DNA of 64,000 bases from Monomorium pharaonis. Taxonomy: Eukaryota; Arthropoda; Insecta; Hymenoptera; Formicidae. The stretch is taken from the NCBI RefSeq assembly GCF_013373865.1, contig NC_050473.1, forward strand, positions 21,119,597 to 21,183,596. The letters run 5' to 3'. Below are positions 23,349-35,914 of this stretch, in pieces (the stretch's first letter is position 1; every line of letters begins with the position of its first letter). The notes under the pieces are model-generated. The model had not been told where the DNA came from. It saw only the letters and a list, made by a program, of their open reading frames with translations, and ran no database searches. The position numbers and the translations under genes were made by a program.

Positions 23349-25152
23349 TAGTAATGGACGATAAGACAAGAATTTAAAGATCTTGTCTTGTCTTGTCTTG
23401 GTTTTTCAAGACAAGAACACCAATTTCTTGTACTTGATAAAATCGAGACAAGACAAAATTTACTATTTCAAAATCAAGAGAAATTAATCAAGATTCTTGA
23501 TTCTTGGGAAGAAATTATAATTATACATTTTATGTGTGTGTATGTATGTATGTAATATATGTATATAATTAAAATATGTAAAATTTTATAAAATTTGATT
23601 AAAATTTTTAATGACACATGGAAATTTTTTAGTAAAAAATCTTATACATCTTTATGTATAAGAATAAATTTTTTTATTTAAACTGCATGTAAATCAGGAT
23701 TGAGACCTAGCAGACTTCTAGCAGAATCATCATTCATTTTGTTTTTATGATTACGAATAAAAAGTGCTGATCTTGAAAATAATCTCTCTGATGGAACCGA
23801 TGTAGCAGGAATAGATAAAAAAAGTCACGGGCCATTCGAGATACGCAAACGCGATCGCATTTGTTGCCGAGCTTGGTTTACATTACTGCTTCATTTGTTT
23901 TTAAACTTATCGATCACATTTATCGCTCTATGATACGCGACCAGCAAAATTTAAAATGCTTTTTTAAAAGATTTGATTTTTACATTTGCATCTTTCGTTT
24001 TTTATAAAATGCAATTTCAAAATTGTATTACATTAAAATTAAAAAAATGTGTAATTATTTTGTTTTTAATAATAATGACAAAATTATTATAAATTCTAAT
24101 AATTTAATTAAATCACAAAGTATTAAATTACAATTTTTTTATTTATATTACAATTTTTTAAATTATAGTTAATAAATTATATCAAAAAATTATCTAACTA
24201 TAATAAAATTTTATCAAATTTATTGTTCACTAATTCTTAATTATAATATTTATATGTACAATAATTTATTTAGTTAGCGAATCAGTCAGTCACGAAAATT
24301 CCCAATTGAAGAGTTTGATCATTTATATCAAATTTTTTTGTTACTAAAAATAGTTACCGACAATTTTTAACTAAATCATTGTGTGCTTTTTCATCGTATC
24401 AGAAAAATTCAATAAATATGAAGTATTCGATAGTATATAAGTACAAGCGTACACAAAATGCATTGTAGAATGAAACAAATCATAGTTCTAAAATATAATA
24501 ATAGAATCAATTAAGAACGAGTAATACAAATAAAAATTAAAAAATGTTAGAGTCAATATTAATTTCTTTGACAGTATGCAATGTATGTAGTCAAAATTTA
24601 TAGTTTAGTTAATATTAGTTGTATTGTGATGAATAAAAATATATATTTATTTAAAAATGTGTTTTTGTTTAAATATATTTAATAATTGATACTTTATGAA
24701 TTTTTTCTATTGTGATGAATTTTTTGTATTGTGATGAATAAAAATATATATTTATTAAAAAATGTGTTTTTGTTCAAATATATTTAATACTTGATATTTT
24801 ATGAATTTTTTCTGTGTATTCAGTTAATATTTGTCTGTCAAAAATATATCTTTTCAATAATTTTTATAAAAATATTTAAAAAACTTTAGCAAAATCAGAA
24901 TGTAAATAAATCAATATTTTTATTTACAATATTCGGATTTCATTAAAATTTATACATCTATGAATTTTATAAAATTTATATCTATAAATATTGTATATAT
25001 AGTTTATAGATATTATAAAAGTATCAAAAATATTGCAAGAATCAAGAATCAAGACAAGAAGTTGACTGTCAAGATTAACACATAGTGATTTTTGATATTA
25101 AAAAGCCAAGACAAGACAAGAACGTCGAATTCTTGTCTTGAATCTATCACTA
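23349..25152 (-). mobile_element. hAT element, 1.8 kb, decayed
   Basis: TAGTAATGGA at the left and TCTATCACTA at the right are typical hAT termini, flanked by an 8-bp target duplication with one mismatch (GTTTTTAG 23341-23348, GTTTTTAT 25153-25160). Subterminal DNA is built of CTTGTCTTG units in both orientations. A C-terminal transposase remnant lies at 23678-23824 on the minus strand. The rest is AT-rich and unreadable. Confidence 0.85.
23678..23824 (-). pseudogene. hAT transposase C-terminal dimerisation domain remnant
   Basis: A 48-codon minus-strand open stretch contains IPATSVPSERLFSRSALFIR, the hallmark of the hAT C-terminal dimerisation region. A short NHKNKMN and LLGLNPDL tail follows, ending in a stop at 23678-23680. 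Upstream it is closed by a stop at 23825-23827 and no catalytic DDE part is recognisable. Its place inside hAT-type ends with an 8-bp duplication supports the assignment. Confidence 0.88.
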
Positions 25153-25154
25153 GT

Positions 25155-25890
25155 TTTTATCGAGCAAAATATACAAAAATTTGTAAAATTTCTTAATTTT
25201 AATAAGAAAAATTGGAAAATAAAGTCAATTAATATAAAAAATAGGTTTTCGGTACACCAACGCAACATTGATCATTATTAATTGTCTACACGTGTCTACA
25301 AGAGAAAAGAAACATTCCTTAATTTTTTTTCAACAAAGTTCGAAAAAAATTGTAAAATTTGAAAGCTGTCAATAAAAATGTAGAAATTACTAACTATCTT
25401 ACAAACATCTACTGGATGGTAGTGCGTCAAATATGGCTTGCGAAGCGGTAACGGAAAACTTTTGCAAGCGCTGGCAGACCGCACGTGAATTGCAGAATTT
25501 GTCGCTAGGCAGCGTTTTGCGTTGTTTTCTCGTAAATGAAATCCGAACAAAATTACCTTCTTTAAAAAAAGGGTAAAAAAAGGCGCCAAGTGTGTGTATG
25601 TGCACCCCTAAGAAAAAAACTATTATATTAGGTAAATTGTCTTATTGTTTTATTATTTTATTGTCTTATTGTCTTCCCTACAAAAATAATGATATAAAAT
25701 AAATGCGCCAACTAGAAGAATATTTATACAAAATTTATTTATTATAACTTTTTATTAAAATATTTAATAATAAACGGGCTTGATGATCAAATAATTGAAT
25801 GATTAAAAACAACAAACGGGATTATAGTGAAGTAAAAACCCGGCGTGCCTGGGTCGCATTTTTTCTATATTTCCAAGACTCTATGTTATT
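25155..25890. other. No gene recognised
   Basis: Mixed AT-rich DNA with a moderately GC-rich patch at about 25400-25610. No exon or repeat boundary can be supported. Confidence 0.4.
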
Positions 25891-25895
25891 GATAT

Positions 25896-26141
25896 TGTTA
25901 CGCGCAAACGCGGACATAAATAAAGAATACACACACACCACATTTCAAGTAATACAAAAAACTTTATTAGTAAGGAATACAAGTGTTTTACTCAAAAACG
26001 TCCGTCTAAGCGCAAGATCGAAATTCCACTCGTTGTTTGCTTGCGTTGTTAAGCTCTAAATTCTCTAAAAAGCTGACGTTTTTCTCCAAAAATCAATATA
26101 TCGATCGGTCAGGACAGCTGACCGATCTAACAGGCGCAACA
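25896..26141 (-). mobile_element. Solo LTR, 246 bp
   Basis: In the minus direction it starts TGTTGCGCCTGTTAG and ends GCGCGTAACA (TG...CA), with a 4-bp target duplication ATAT on both sides (25892-25895, 26142-26145). An AATAAA signal lies on the minus strand near 25960, in the expected 3' third. No internal retroelement sequence adjoins, so it is a solo LTR left by recombination. A 4-bp duplication suits Ty3/gypsy-type elements; the family is not identified. Confidence 0.8.
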
Positions 26142-26145
26142 ATAT

Positions 26146-26621
26146 CAATAAGTACATATACAAGAATGAGATTGTTGTGGCTTGGAGTTTGTTTTACTAT
26201 CTATCAATTTTCACTTCACTATCTGTTATTATTGATAACATTTCCATTTTTAAAATAATTTTTTGATAGATTTTATAAGATTTTTCTAAGTCTTTTAAAA
26301 AAATATATTTGACTAATTGTATTGATCTCGTCCCATTTTTAAATGCGTCTATGTACTTGACATATTTTTTTATCTTGTAAAATTTTTGATGGGTTATTTT
26401 TTCATTATTTTATTTGTACAAATAATTATATATTTTTATTATATAACATTGATGGTTCATTGCGTTTTAGGGACTTGGGAACATCAATCTGGCGCCCTTT
26501 TTTATTTTTTTTTAAAAGGTAATTTTGTTAGGTATGTATATACGTCCATATAAAAATAAATACATACAACACATTATTAGCAATGTTATTCTCTGTTGTT
26601 ACCTGATATTCTTCCTTCTTA

Positions 26622-26681
<60 letters not shown>

Positions 26682-26880
26682 CGGTTTTTTTTCTACTTAC
26701 TGTACCAATTTTCTTTTCGTATTTTTTTCTCTTTTTTTCTTTTGTTATCTCTAGTCAAATTTATCTTTAAAATATTCTTCGTTTTTATTATCAAAAGACA
26801 AAAACTATACTATATAATATTAAGGGAAAACATGACTTCCACAAAGAAAGAAAAAAAGAGACAAAATACACACACATGCA
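26146..26880. repeat. AT-rich DNA with a pyrimidine tract
   Basis: No gene. A run of about 25 CT units (26626-26675) lies in a pyrimidine-rich stretch. The preceding phrase ATAAAAATAAATACATACA...CAATGTTATTCTCT recurs before the pyrimidine-rich stretch at 30440, so both belong to one dispersed repeat. Confidence 0.6.
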
Positions 26881-26882
26881 TA

Positions 26883-27057
26883 CACAGATAGCACAAAGAT
26901 TTAAAAAGAACCCAATTGTATGTCACTAATTATGAATTCTTTTTGAGATGCAAATTTTATAAAAATAATTCTTTTTGCATCTCAAAAAGAATTCATAATT
27001 GGTGATATAATTGGTGGCATACAATTAGTTCTTTTTAAACTCTCTATGCTATCTGGG
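26883..27057. mobile_element. 175-bp CCCAGATAGC hairpin MITE
   Basis: Left CACAGATAGCACAAAG (first CCC decayed to CAC) mirrors right TATGCTATCTGGG. Inverted pairing runs through TTTAAAAAGAACYMAATTGTATG and GAATTCTTTTTGAGATGCAAA to a short loop. Same terminal style as the other CCC families. Confidence 0.8.
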
Positions 27058-27079
27058 TGTGTGTATATATATATATATA

Positions 27080-27983
27080 CAGGGTGTCTGGTAAAACTTT
27101 ATGGAACGTTTATGAGCAGGTAGAGCGCATTAAACTGAACAGAAAAGTCTTTTACTGTTTTTTTATTTTTGCAATAGTTAATGAGTTATTGACTTGTAAA
27201 ATTTGCTGTATTAGCCCGGCTTACTGGCAAATGCAAGCGCGACGGGTGAGCGCGCGGCGAGATGCGGCTGCCCCCCGGCCTTGAGCCTTGAGGTTGCTAG
27301 GTGCGTGGGAGGAAATGTTTACAACAAGCGACAATTGGACGCGTAACGCTGGATTCTCCTTTTGAGTTATGATAGTTTCTTGCTTTTTTTAAAATGAAAA
27401 TAATATTTTTTAATGACAAAAAGTATGTGTATACATACGTGTGTACCAAAAAATATCAATCTTAATGCTTAAAGAAGCGATTACTAAATTGATTTTTTTT
27501 AAATAAATAACGATTATATTTAATAAAAGATATATTTTTTGATGATAGTCTTAAATGTTATAAATTGTCATTATAAATTAAAAAAAAACTGTTGTCATGT
27601 GCTTGAAGAAAGAATTTATATTTTTTCAAAAAACATTACAAAATTTTTTTGATTAAAATTGAACTGACAACCAAATAAAGTTTTTGTTTTGTTTTTATAT
27701 TCTTAATTAAAAATAAAATAACTAGGAAATTTTTATTTTTATTAAAATTAATCCCTATAATAGACTTATAATACACAGAGAAAACTTTATAGTAAAAATT
27801 ACTATGGTAAGTAGTAAACGTGGACCAAGGAGGAATTATGGAAATTTTTTAATACAGCAAATTTCACAAGTCAATAACTCGTTAACTATTGCAAAAATGG
27901 AAAAACGGTAAAGGACTTTTCTGTTCAGTTTAATGCGCTCTATCTACTCATAAACGTCCCGTAAAGTTTTACTATACACCTTG
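27080..27983. mobile_element. mariner-type MITE, about 130-bp TIRs
   Basis: CAGGGTGTCTGGTAAAAC at 27080 mirrors GTTTTACTATACACCTTG ending 27983, with TA outside both. Inverted similarity continues for about 130 bp (GAGCGCATTAAACTGAACAG is conserved in both). Inserted in a (TA)n tract. A GC-rich patch at 27215-27300 and AT-rich centre carry no transposase. Confidence 0.85.
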
Positions 27984-27998
27984 TATACATGTACACAC

Positions 27999-29877
27999 TG
28001 TCACGCGTTTTCCTTTGCGTTCCGCCGTGCGGAATCGCGACGCGGATCAAAAACGGTACGAAAGGGGGAGGGAGGATGGACGTTCCCTCGAAAGCCTCCT
28101 AAGTTGTAGCTGAACAGTCTGCGGGATTTATCACGAATGTTGGGCGCCAGACGCGCACTTTCGTCGCGTCAAATCCAAACGCGAAAGTAACCCCAAAATC
28201 CCGCTTTACGCTCGCACGGAGTAGCCGGCCGCTCCGATTTCGGTAGAGGGGCGGTATGCCACAGGCGAACGTTCGATTACACGAAACAACACACACAAGA
28301 CGATACAGGAAATCACATACGCTCTTTCTAAAACAAATTAACAGCACGTTTATTCAGACGAGAAAAGTTAACAAAAATAAGTGTTAATCAAAGAAATTGA
28401 AATGTAACAGAAATTTCGCTTAGAGCGCGAAAGACGGAACTCGCGAGAGAATAATTGAAATGCTTGAACACAGAAATTAACGCGAAATTAATCAAGTTAG
28501 GTAGAAAGCGCGAACAAAATAATTACAATAGGAAAAGGCGCGAAAATAACAATCAGTTAGACAAGGGCGCAAAGCCTAACGACAACGATAAGCCGCGAGA
28601 CAAATAACGCGAGAACGCGAATGCGGCGATCGCAAACGAAATGACAATGAGACGACGGCGCGACATTCACGAAACGGAATTGACGGAAATGAAACTGACA
28701 CAAAACTCGGGAGGAGCCGGAGCCTTACGCATAATCGCGGATATCGCGGCGCGAATTCTCGACGCACGCAACGCGGTCCGGATAACACGCACTTCGCGCG
28801 TGTAATGGTATAGCGGTCGCACTATCGGCCTTCTCCTGGTTTATTGCTCTTGTAATTAATGCTCTTCTACGCTACGACTCGGGCTACGATCTTCGGCGAG
28901 CGCGCTTCACACACGTAACTCTACGATTCTCGAATCTTAGCCTCCACGAGTCCTTGACGGCCCGCTGCGCATGGGAGTCAATCGCTCGTTCCAACACTAA
29001 GGAGTACGTCCTCGCGCACCGTACTACACTAAAGAGCTCGCTCCCAAAACGCTAGCGCGATCCGCCGACTCGCGAGTGGCTTTACAGAATTACACACGCG
29101 TTACGGGCAATCTTACCGGCTTCCTTGTCCCTCTGAGTCCTCTCGCTCCACCTCGGGACGTTCGTCCTTCGCTCGTTACGCTAGGAATTTGAGGACGGCC
29201 GGGCTGCCGATACGCTATCTTGAACAGTTGGTGCGGGAGAGCGATCGAAAACGCGAGGCGTTCGATCGCAAGTCGATGTATTCCCCACGCAGGATGCGCT
29301 ACTGTGCTACGCATGGCGTCAGCCAATAAGGGTTACGCGTTCCGCGCTTCGCGACAACTCGCCCTCAATGACGTACGCGACCCAATTTCGCGAGGCGTCC
29401 TTCGACCACGGGCCCCTTGATTCCCCTCCCTTGCAGGCGGCCTTCCGGTTAGTCTCATCTCCCCGGGGTCGATATGGGAGGCTGGTTAGAGCTGAAGGGT
29501 CCTTTGCTGTTGCTGGTCTCATCGGCCTTTCCGCGGTGACGCCTTGTCTAGTTTTCTGCCGTGCCGCTTGCCTCGCGGCTCCCGCTGGGGGTCCCATGCC
29601 CCCATAATAATGCCCCCGTCCTATTCCTCGGCCCTGTCCTTTATTTTCCGCTGCTCCGTCAAGGCTGAATTCTTAGTCCTGTGCGGTGTTCCTCGGTGTT
29701 TTCGCCGAGTGAAGCGCCAGATACGCAAAATACAAAAAGAAATGTAATTAAAATTCGCAAATGATATATCGCCAATGTGGCCCGCCGAGGATCGCGATAC
29801 GCTCCCTGTACCATCCGGCCGTTCTCGCTACCGTGAGTTCGGGCCTTGCGACGCCGCAGCGAAATTGCAACGTCACA
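27999..29877 (-). mobile_element. Candidate long LTR or other GC-rich retroelement block
   Basis: A 1.9-kb GC- and CpG-rich island begins TGTCACG, ends CGTCACA, and is flanked by ACAC on both sides (27995-27998, 29878-29881), as expected for an LTR with a 4-bp duplication. On the minus strand AATAAA occurs near 28350. The flanks are CA-rich, so the ACAC match could be chance. Many open frames exist on both strands from the high GC content, but none is recognisable. Alternative: unrelated GC-rich DNA or an untranslated exon. Confidence 0.35.
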
Positions 29878-29900
29878 ACACATACATACTTAAATTTATA

Positions 29901-30388
29901 CAGGGTGTCCTGCATAAGGTATAAAAGTTTTCATGGAAAGATAGACGGGATCAAAGTGAACATAAAAGTCTACCATAGTTTTTGGATATCTCTAGTAATA
30001 GCCGAGGTATTAATTTTTCAAATTGTACGAATGAGAGCGCGCCGAGAGAAATACCGAATCGCTCGAGCTATAGAACGGCCCACTATGCCAAGTATTGGCT
30101 ACCGGCGGTGAGAGGAGCAGGAGAATCGCGGCGAAGCACGAGCAACGGCGCGCTTGTCCTCTTTCTTCCCCCGCCGCGCGCTGCCGGCAGCCAATGCTTA
30201 ACACAGTGGGCCGTCCTATAGTTTGAGCGACTCGGCACTTTCCTTAACGCGCTCTCATTCGTACAATTTGAAAAATTAATATTTTGGCTATTATTGGAGA
30301 TATCCAGAAACTATGGCAGACTTTTATGTTCACTTTGATCTCGTCTATCTTTCCATGAAAATTTTTATACCTTATGCAGGACACCTTG
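29901..30388. mobile_element. mariner-type MITE, about 165-bp TIRs
   Basis: CAGGGTGTCCTGCATAAGG at 29901 mirrors CCTTATGCAGGACACCTTG ending 30388, TA outside both. Arms match for about 165 bp (through TTGTACGAATGAGAGCGCG). The centre is a GC-rich imperfect palindrome: CGGCCCACT near 30075, AGTGGGCCG near 30207. Confidence 0.88.
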
Positions 30389-30439
30389 TATACGTACATA
30401 TATACATATAAAAATACATACATACATATATAAATATTA

Positions 30440-30768
30440 TTATACAATGTTATTCTCTTCTCTCTTTCTCTCCTTCTCTCTTTCCCTTTCTCAATTTGAC
30501 AATAACACTCTTTTTAACATACATTAATTATAATTTATTTACATGTGTATATATGTGACTTACTTTATTTTACTCTTACTTTTCCTTCATAATTTTTCTT
30601 AACTATTAAAAAATTTTTTTCTTTCTCTCTCCTTACTGACTTTCTTTCTTTTATCTATTCTTTTTTTATTCTACTTTTACTTCAAATACAGAATTTCTTC
30701 CTCTCTTTCTTTTAATATATAACTAAAAATAAAACATGGCACAAAGTATATTGCTTTATATTAAAATA
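30440..30768. repeat. Pyrimidine-rich dispersed repeat
   Basis: Begins with the same phrase as the repeat at about 26560 (ACATACA...CAATGTTATTCTCT) and continues as C+T-rich then AT-rich DNA. No gene. Confidence 0.5.
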
Positions 30769-30770
30769 AT

Positions 30771-31815
30771 CCCAGCTAGCAAAATGACGCAAACTTTGCG
30801 CGAAGTTTGCCGCAAACTCGAGCAAACCTTTGCAACAAAATTATGACAAGGTGTGTCCGCATTAAGCTTAGCTTTTGCTGGCAAGGCTTGTTGTAAATAG
30901 TATGACGCATATTTTATGCAAATAACAGGGTAAAATTTACTAGTAAAGCATAACAACAAATTTGCAGCAAGAACAAGGTAAACCTTGCTGTACACAATAT
31001 GATAGCAAATTTGTGGCAAGAATAGAGCAAATCTTGCTGAACATAGCATGATAGCAAATTTGTGGCAAAAACAAGACAAACCTTGCTATGCACAATATGA
31101 TAGCAAATTTGTGGCAAGAACAGGACAAATATTGTCAAAATTTAGATCAACAAAAATGATTATTAGACTGAAATATTAGACTAATTAGTCCAATATCAAA
31201 TGTGAATGGTGCAATCGTACTTGTTTCTCTGTTCTCAACGAGCCCCTTTTATTAATCCAGTAGGTAAATCTTTTTCACGAGAAATGCGCCATCTCGAGAT
31301 AGATAAGAAAGTCAGAAATAAAGTTTAAAATCCGATAATGCAACCCTGTTATTTGCATAAAATGTGCGTCATACTATTTGCGACAAGCCTTGCCAACAAA
31401 AACTAAGCTGTTTACGGACACACCTTGTCGTAATTTTGTTGCGAAAGTATGCTCGGCAAGTTTTATTTTGTTCTTGCTACTAATTTGCCGTTATTCTGTG
31501 CTTAACAAGATTTCCTGTTTCTGCCATAAATTTATTGTCATGTCGTGTAGCAAGGTTTGCTCTGTTATTTGCTTAAATTTTGCATTTTATCGCGTCGGAA
31601 CAAATCTTGTAATTTCTATACGTAATATTTATGTACAAGTCTTTCTCTGTTATTTGCAGTATCGTGTGATGAAAACTTTTGCCGTAAATTTGCTCAAAAC
31701 TTTTAGAAAACAAAGCAACAGACAATTACTTGTCATAAAATTGTTGTCAAAATTGAAACAATCCTTGCTGTAAAGCTTTCACGATATGTGATTTTAACAG
31801 GCCTGGCTAGCTGGG
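30771..31815. mobile_element. CCCAGCTAGC element with 64-bp internal tandem repeat
   Basis: CCCAGCTAGCAAAATGACGC at the left and GGCCTGGCTAGCTGGG at the right, with AT outside both. Inside, a 64-bp unit (ATGATAGCAAATTTGTGGCA, then CAAACCTTGCTRTGCAC) is repeated about three times at 30945-31140. A long inverted pair links 30835-30935 with 31345-31445 (CAAATAACAGGGT against ACCCTGTTATTTGC). Several Cys/Ser-rich frames follow from the repeat and are not genes. Confidence 0.82.
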
Positions 31816-31819
31816 ATTA

Positions 31820-33055
31820 TTTTCATTTAAAAAAAATAAAAATTTTATATACTTATCTGATTGTACAACGCATAGTATGTTATACTACAATCTCCATTTG
31901 CAATGTAATATGCGTACAGAAACTAAATAAAAACTTACTCGCTACTAACCTCGCGCACGTCACATCAAATCCCGAACTGTCACATTATCGTCGTGAAACT
32001 CGCCGCGGACTCGTCTGCTAATGTCAAAGCATATATTCGACTACGAACACGTACTTCTTATCGGATCTACGAGACTTTTCTTGTAAGAAATTATTAATCG
32101 TACGATTTACAGATATATCATTTAATATTTATTTTTTACTCTCACATAGCGATCATATCACGAGTGACAGCGATTTATCATATCAATATATAGTATACAT
32201 CAATACTTTATAAGGGACCTGTCACAGGTAAATCTTACTGCCCTCTAGTGTTGAATTCATGTACTAGACATGGACGACGATGACGTACTTAAATGAAAAA
32301 TTTAAAATTCGGTCTTTGCGTCACAATATCTCCACTCGTAGGTCACGTAGAGTAAAAATAGAAAGTTTTTTATACAAAGAAAACTCAAGCTTTAATTAAG
32401 CTTAGTTAGAACTCGATTGGTTTAGTCATTATTAAGATCTGATAATCTCAGGTGCTCGCAAGTCGCGTACTCGCGTATACATATATACACGGGGCGGTCT
32501 CACGCTGCGCGTTCACTTGGCGCGAGACACTACCGTGTCTCTTGATAACTTCAGCTACAGTACTAAAGCCGCGCACTTCTATTCAAATTCGCATACTGTT
32601 ATTTATGATACGATATCCTTTGAGTGTGGATTTTATATGATTATTTTATTGGCGATTTATTGTATTAATTAACTGTTTTTTTGAAAGATAATTTTGTTAT
32701 AATATTTTTATTTTTATTTTATAAATGTTACGTATTTTTTCTCTTTTTTTTCTAATGGCTTCATAAATATCATTTTTTACTTTTCACGAAAAATATACTT
32801 CATCAAAATGAACTACAGGTCCGCTGGATCTTGTGTGACAACAAGAGATCACACAAAAGTTATTTTGTTAAAAATTATTATATACAAGCTTTTTAGGTTA
32901 TTTTTTAGAAAATTAATTTTTTGAATTTTATTTTATTTTTTTAGTAAATTAAATCTAGTTATTTCGATTCAAGATTTGAAAATTGTTTTTTTTTTTAATA
33001 TCTTATTTCATCACTAGGCTAGAGTTCTAAAAACTAGAGAAACACAAATTCCCAC
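31820..33055. other. No gene recognised
   Basis: The 31900-32580 part is of near-neutral composition, the remainder AT-rich. No exon, RNA gene or repeat edge can be supported. Confidence 0.4.
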
Positions 33056-33059
33056 CATA

Positions 33060-35886
33060 CCCATACAGCACCGAAAGATTACAAAAACATTGCAGAAACC
33101 TTACATTGAAATCTTGTAATATTGCATGAACGTTGCGAAATGTTTCTGCAATGTTACTGCAAGCTTGTGGCAACGCTGAAATGTCTGCCGAATATGAGAA
33201 ATATTACAATGTAAGATTACTGCAATGTTACGGTGCAATGTATTTGATGCATTGAAACGCATTACTATAAATATGCATAACACTTCAAATTTAGTAGATA
33301 AACTTTAAGAATATATCCCAATCAGCAATAAAATGTTTAAAAAATGTTTTTAAAATATTTTGAAATGTTTTGAAAAACATTTTTAAAAACGTTTTCAAAA
33401 ACGTTAAAAATAATGGGATAAGCGCCCTTTTTTGGATAAAAAAACATTTATTTTAACATTAAAATTAATGTTTTTTAAATGTTATAAAGACGTTTTTTAA
33501 AGGTTTAAAGAAAATGTTTTTTAAACGTTAAAGAAACGTTTTATTAAAATTATTTTTTATTAAATGTTTTATTAAAAAATAAAAAAATCTAATTATTTCT
33601 ACGGTAATTTTGTAAGAGAAAGAAACCTACTTTACAACATGTTTCAGCCAGAGAGTCGTACCTGTTAAAGCATGTTTAATAGTTTAATATATCTATACCT
33701 GAAAAAATGGTCACCCATCTAAGTGTCAACCCTCGCCGATGTCGCTTGACTTCGAAGACCGTACGCATCCTAACGCTTCGTGATGATCCATGAACACTTC
33801 TTGTTTATTCATACATATTTGTTATAGATCATTGCAATAGATGTCGTCAAAAGGATAAAACATGTATAGTTAACTTATATTTTTATAAATAAATATAAAG
33901 TTTTACAGTTTTTTTACTCATTTTTACATATGCGCGCAAAATAGCATGTTAAATGACTTATTAAAAAGTCTATTTTTGCTTTGTTCGTATAAAATAAAAA
34001 AAATTTTTTAAATGTTATTTTTTATAATTTTTTAGTATTATTAATATGCCACATTGTCTTGATAAGTGTACTTTAAATTCTTTATGTTCTGTTTTAATCT
34101 ACGTTTCTTAAAGATTTAATTTACGCTTTTGTCATTTTTTTATTACATTATAATTCACTTTCCCTTTACACTTGATTTACGCTCCATTAATTGTAGAGAT
34201 AAAAGATATGTTGGAATATTATTTGGATGTAATAGGATATTGTAAGATATTAACAGAATATCTTATATGAAATAAATAATTAATAAAAAATATTAAAAAA
34301 CCGTTTTCAAAATTATATTAAAATTATTTTATAAATTAAATGAAAAATTAATAAAAAATACATATTGAAAAAGTATTATATAAACGTTACACAAATGTTT
34401 ACTGAAACAGTCTTTTCAAATAAAAAACTAATAAGAAAATATATTTACAAAATATTAAATAAACGTTTAAAAATGTTTACTGAAATTATTTTTTAAAATA
34501 AATAATTAATAAAAAATAAATATTTATAAAACATTAAAGAACCGTTTAAAAAAATATTTAGGAAAATCATTTTCTTAAATAAATAATTAATGAAAAATAA
34601 ATATTGAAAAAATATTATATAAACGTTACACAAATGTTTACTGAAATAATCTTCTCAAATGAAAAACTAATAAAAAATAAATATTTACAAAATATTAAAT
34701 AAACGTTTAAAAAACGTTTACTGAAATTGTGTTGTCAAGTAAATAATTAATAAAAAATAAATGTTTATAAAATATTAAAGAAATGTTTATAAAAATATTT
34801 AGTAAAATCATTTTCTCAAATGAATAAATAATGGCAAATAAATATTTTAAAAATATTAAAAAACGTTTAGAAAATGTTTATTGAAATCATTTTTCCAAAT
34901 TAATAATTAATAAAAACATATATTTAAAAAATATTTAAAAAAGGTTTAAAAAGTGTTTTTTAGAAATTATTATTTTTAATGAATATTTAATGAAAACAAA
35001 ATATTAAATAAACATTAAATAAACATTTTTTTCCGAAATAAGTTTAGAAAATGAATATTTAATGAAGAAAAATATTCAAAAAATATTTTTAAAACATTGT
35101 TTGCTGATTGGGATAAAGACAAGAGAGATAAAAAGAAATTCTTTGCAATTTGTGTAACTTTATAATCTCTTTTATCCAAAATTTGGATGAAAAACTGAAT
35201 TTACGCAATTGCAATGAATTTTTTTCTTATTTCTCTTGAATATATATATATTCTCAAAGTTTATCTATTAAAATATAAAATATATTAGAAGCATAGTAGA
35301 AAATTAGAAAATTATTATTACATTTTATATAGGAATAAAAATTTATTAAATATTCTATTATCTAAGTAGTAGTGTATTATTTTTATTAAGTAGCATTATT
35401 TTTTAGTTATTGTCAAAAGCAATAATATTAATGAATACATATATATGAATTTCTTAGCATTAATATTTATAGTCGATTAATTGCATTGTTTGAGATTTAT
35501 GATAGAACAGTAAATTGAACAATTTTTCAAATAAAAAAATTAAATTATATATGATAATTGTTCAGTTTACTATTCTATTATAAATCTCAAAAAGATTATA
35601 ACCTTTGGTATTAATATTGCACACAAATCCAAATATTTAAATCTCACAAAACTATTTAAAAATGTCACAAATGTCTTCTTACACGAAGTTGCACGCTATA
35701 TTGGAACATTTGATGCATATATTTTAAATGTATATTTTTGGAATTTTATAATATTTCTACAATATTACTGGAACATATCAGTATAATATTGATATTGCAT
35801 GTTTCTGAAACGTCTCTGGAATAATACATTGCAACTCGTAATATTGTAACGTTGCAACAATGTTGCTGAAAGCTGTGCTGTATGGG
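33060..35886. mobile_element. CCCATACAGC element interrupted by another CCC element
   Basis: CCCATACAGCACCGAAAG at the left mirrors GAAAGCTGTGCTGTATGGG at the right, with TA outside both (33058-33059, 35887-35888). Subterminal DNA carries GCAATGTTACTGCAA-like phrases. The 33317-35112 element is inserted inside. A palindrome at about 35488-35592 (TTGAGATTTATGATAGAACA and its complement) also lies within. No coding capacity. Confidence 0.82.
33317..35112. mobile_element. CCCAATCAGC element with AACGTTTAAA tandem structure
   Basis: CCCAATCAGCAATAAAATG at the left mirrors ACATTGTTTGCTGATTGGG at the right, with AT outside both. From about 34240 to 35060 a unit of roughly 110-130 bp (AATAATTAATAAAAAATAAATA, then AAACGTTTAAAAAATGTTTA-type phrases) repeats at least six times. 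A fragment of the same family lies at 20637-20860. No coding capacity. Confidence 0.82.
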
Positions 35887-35914
35887 TACCGTCTCACATA
35901 TAACCTCACATTTA

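Noticed and set aside
28137..28170. Primer-binding-site-like TGGCGCCCAAC on the minus strand near 28153
   Set aside because: It lies inside the candidate LTR block and not after its end, so it does not fit the proposed boundaries; probably coincidental.
28099..30221. Many Arg/Pro/Ala-rich frames on both strands in the GC-rich island
   Set aside because: High GC content removes stop codons by chance; none shows a recognisable domain or splice structure.
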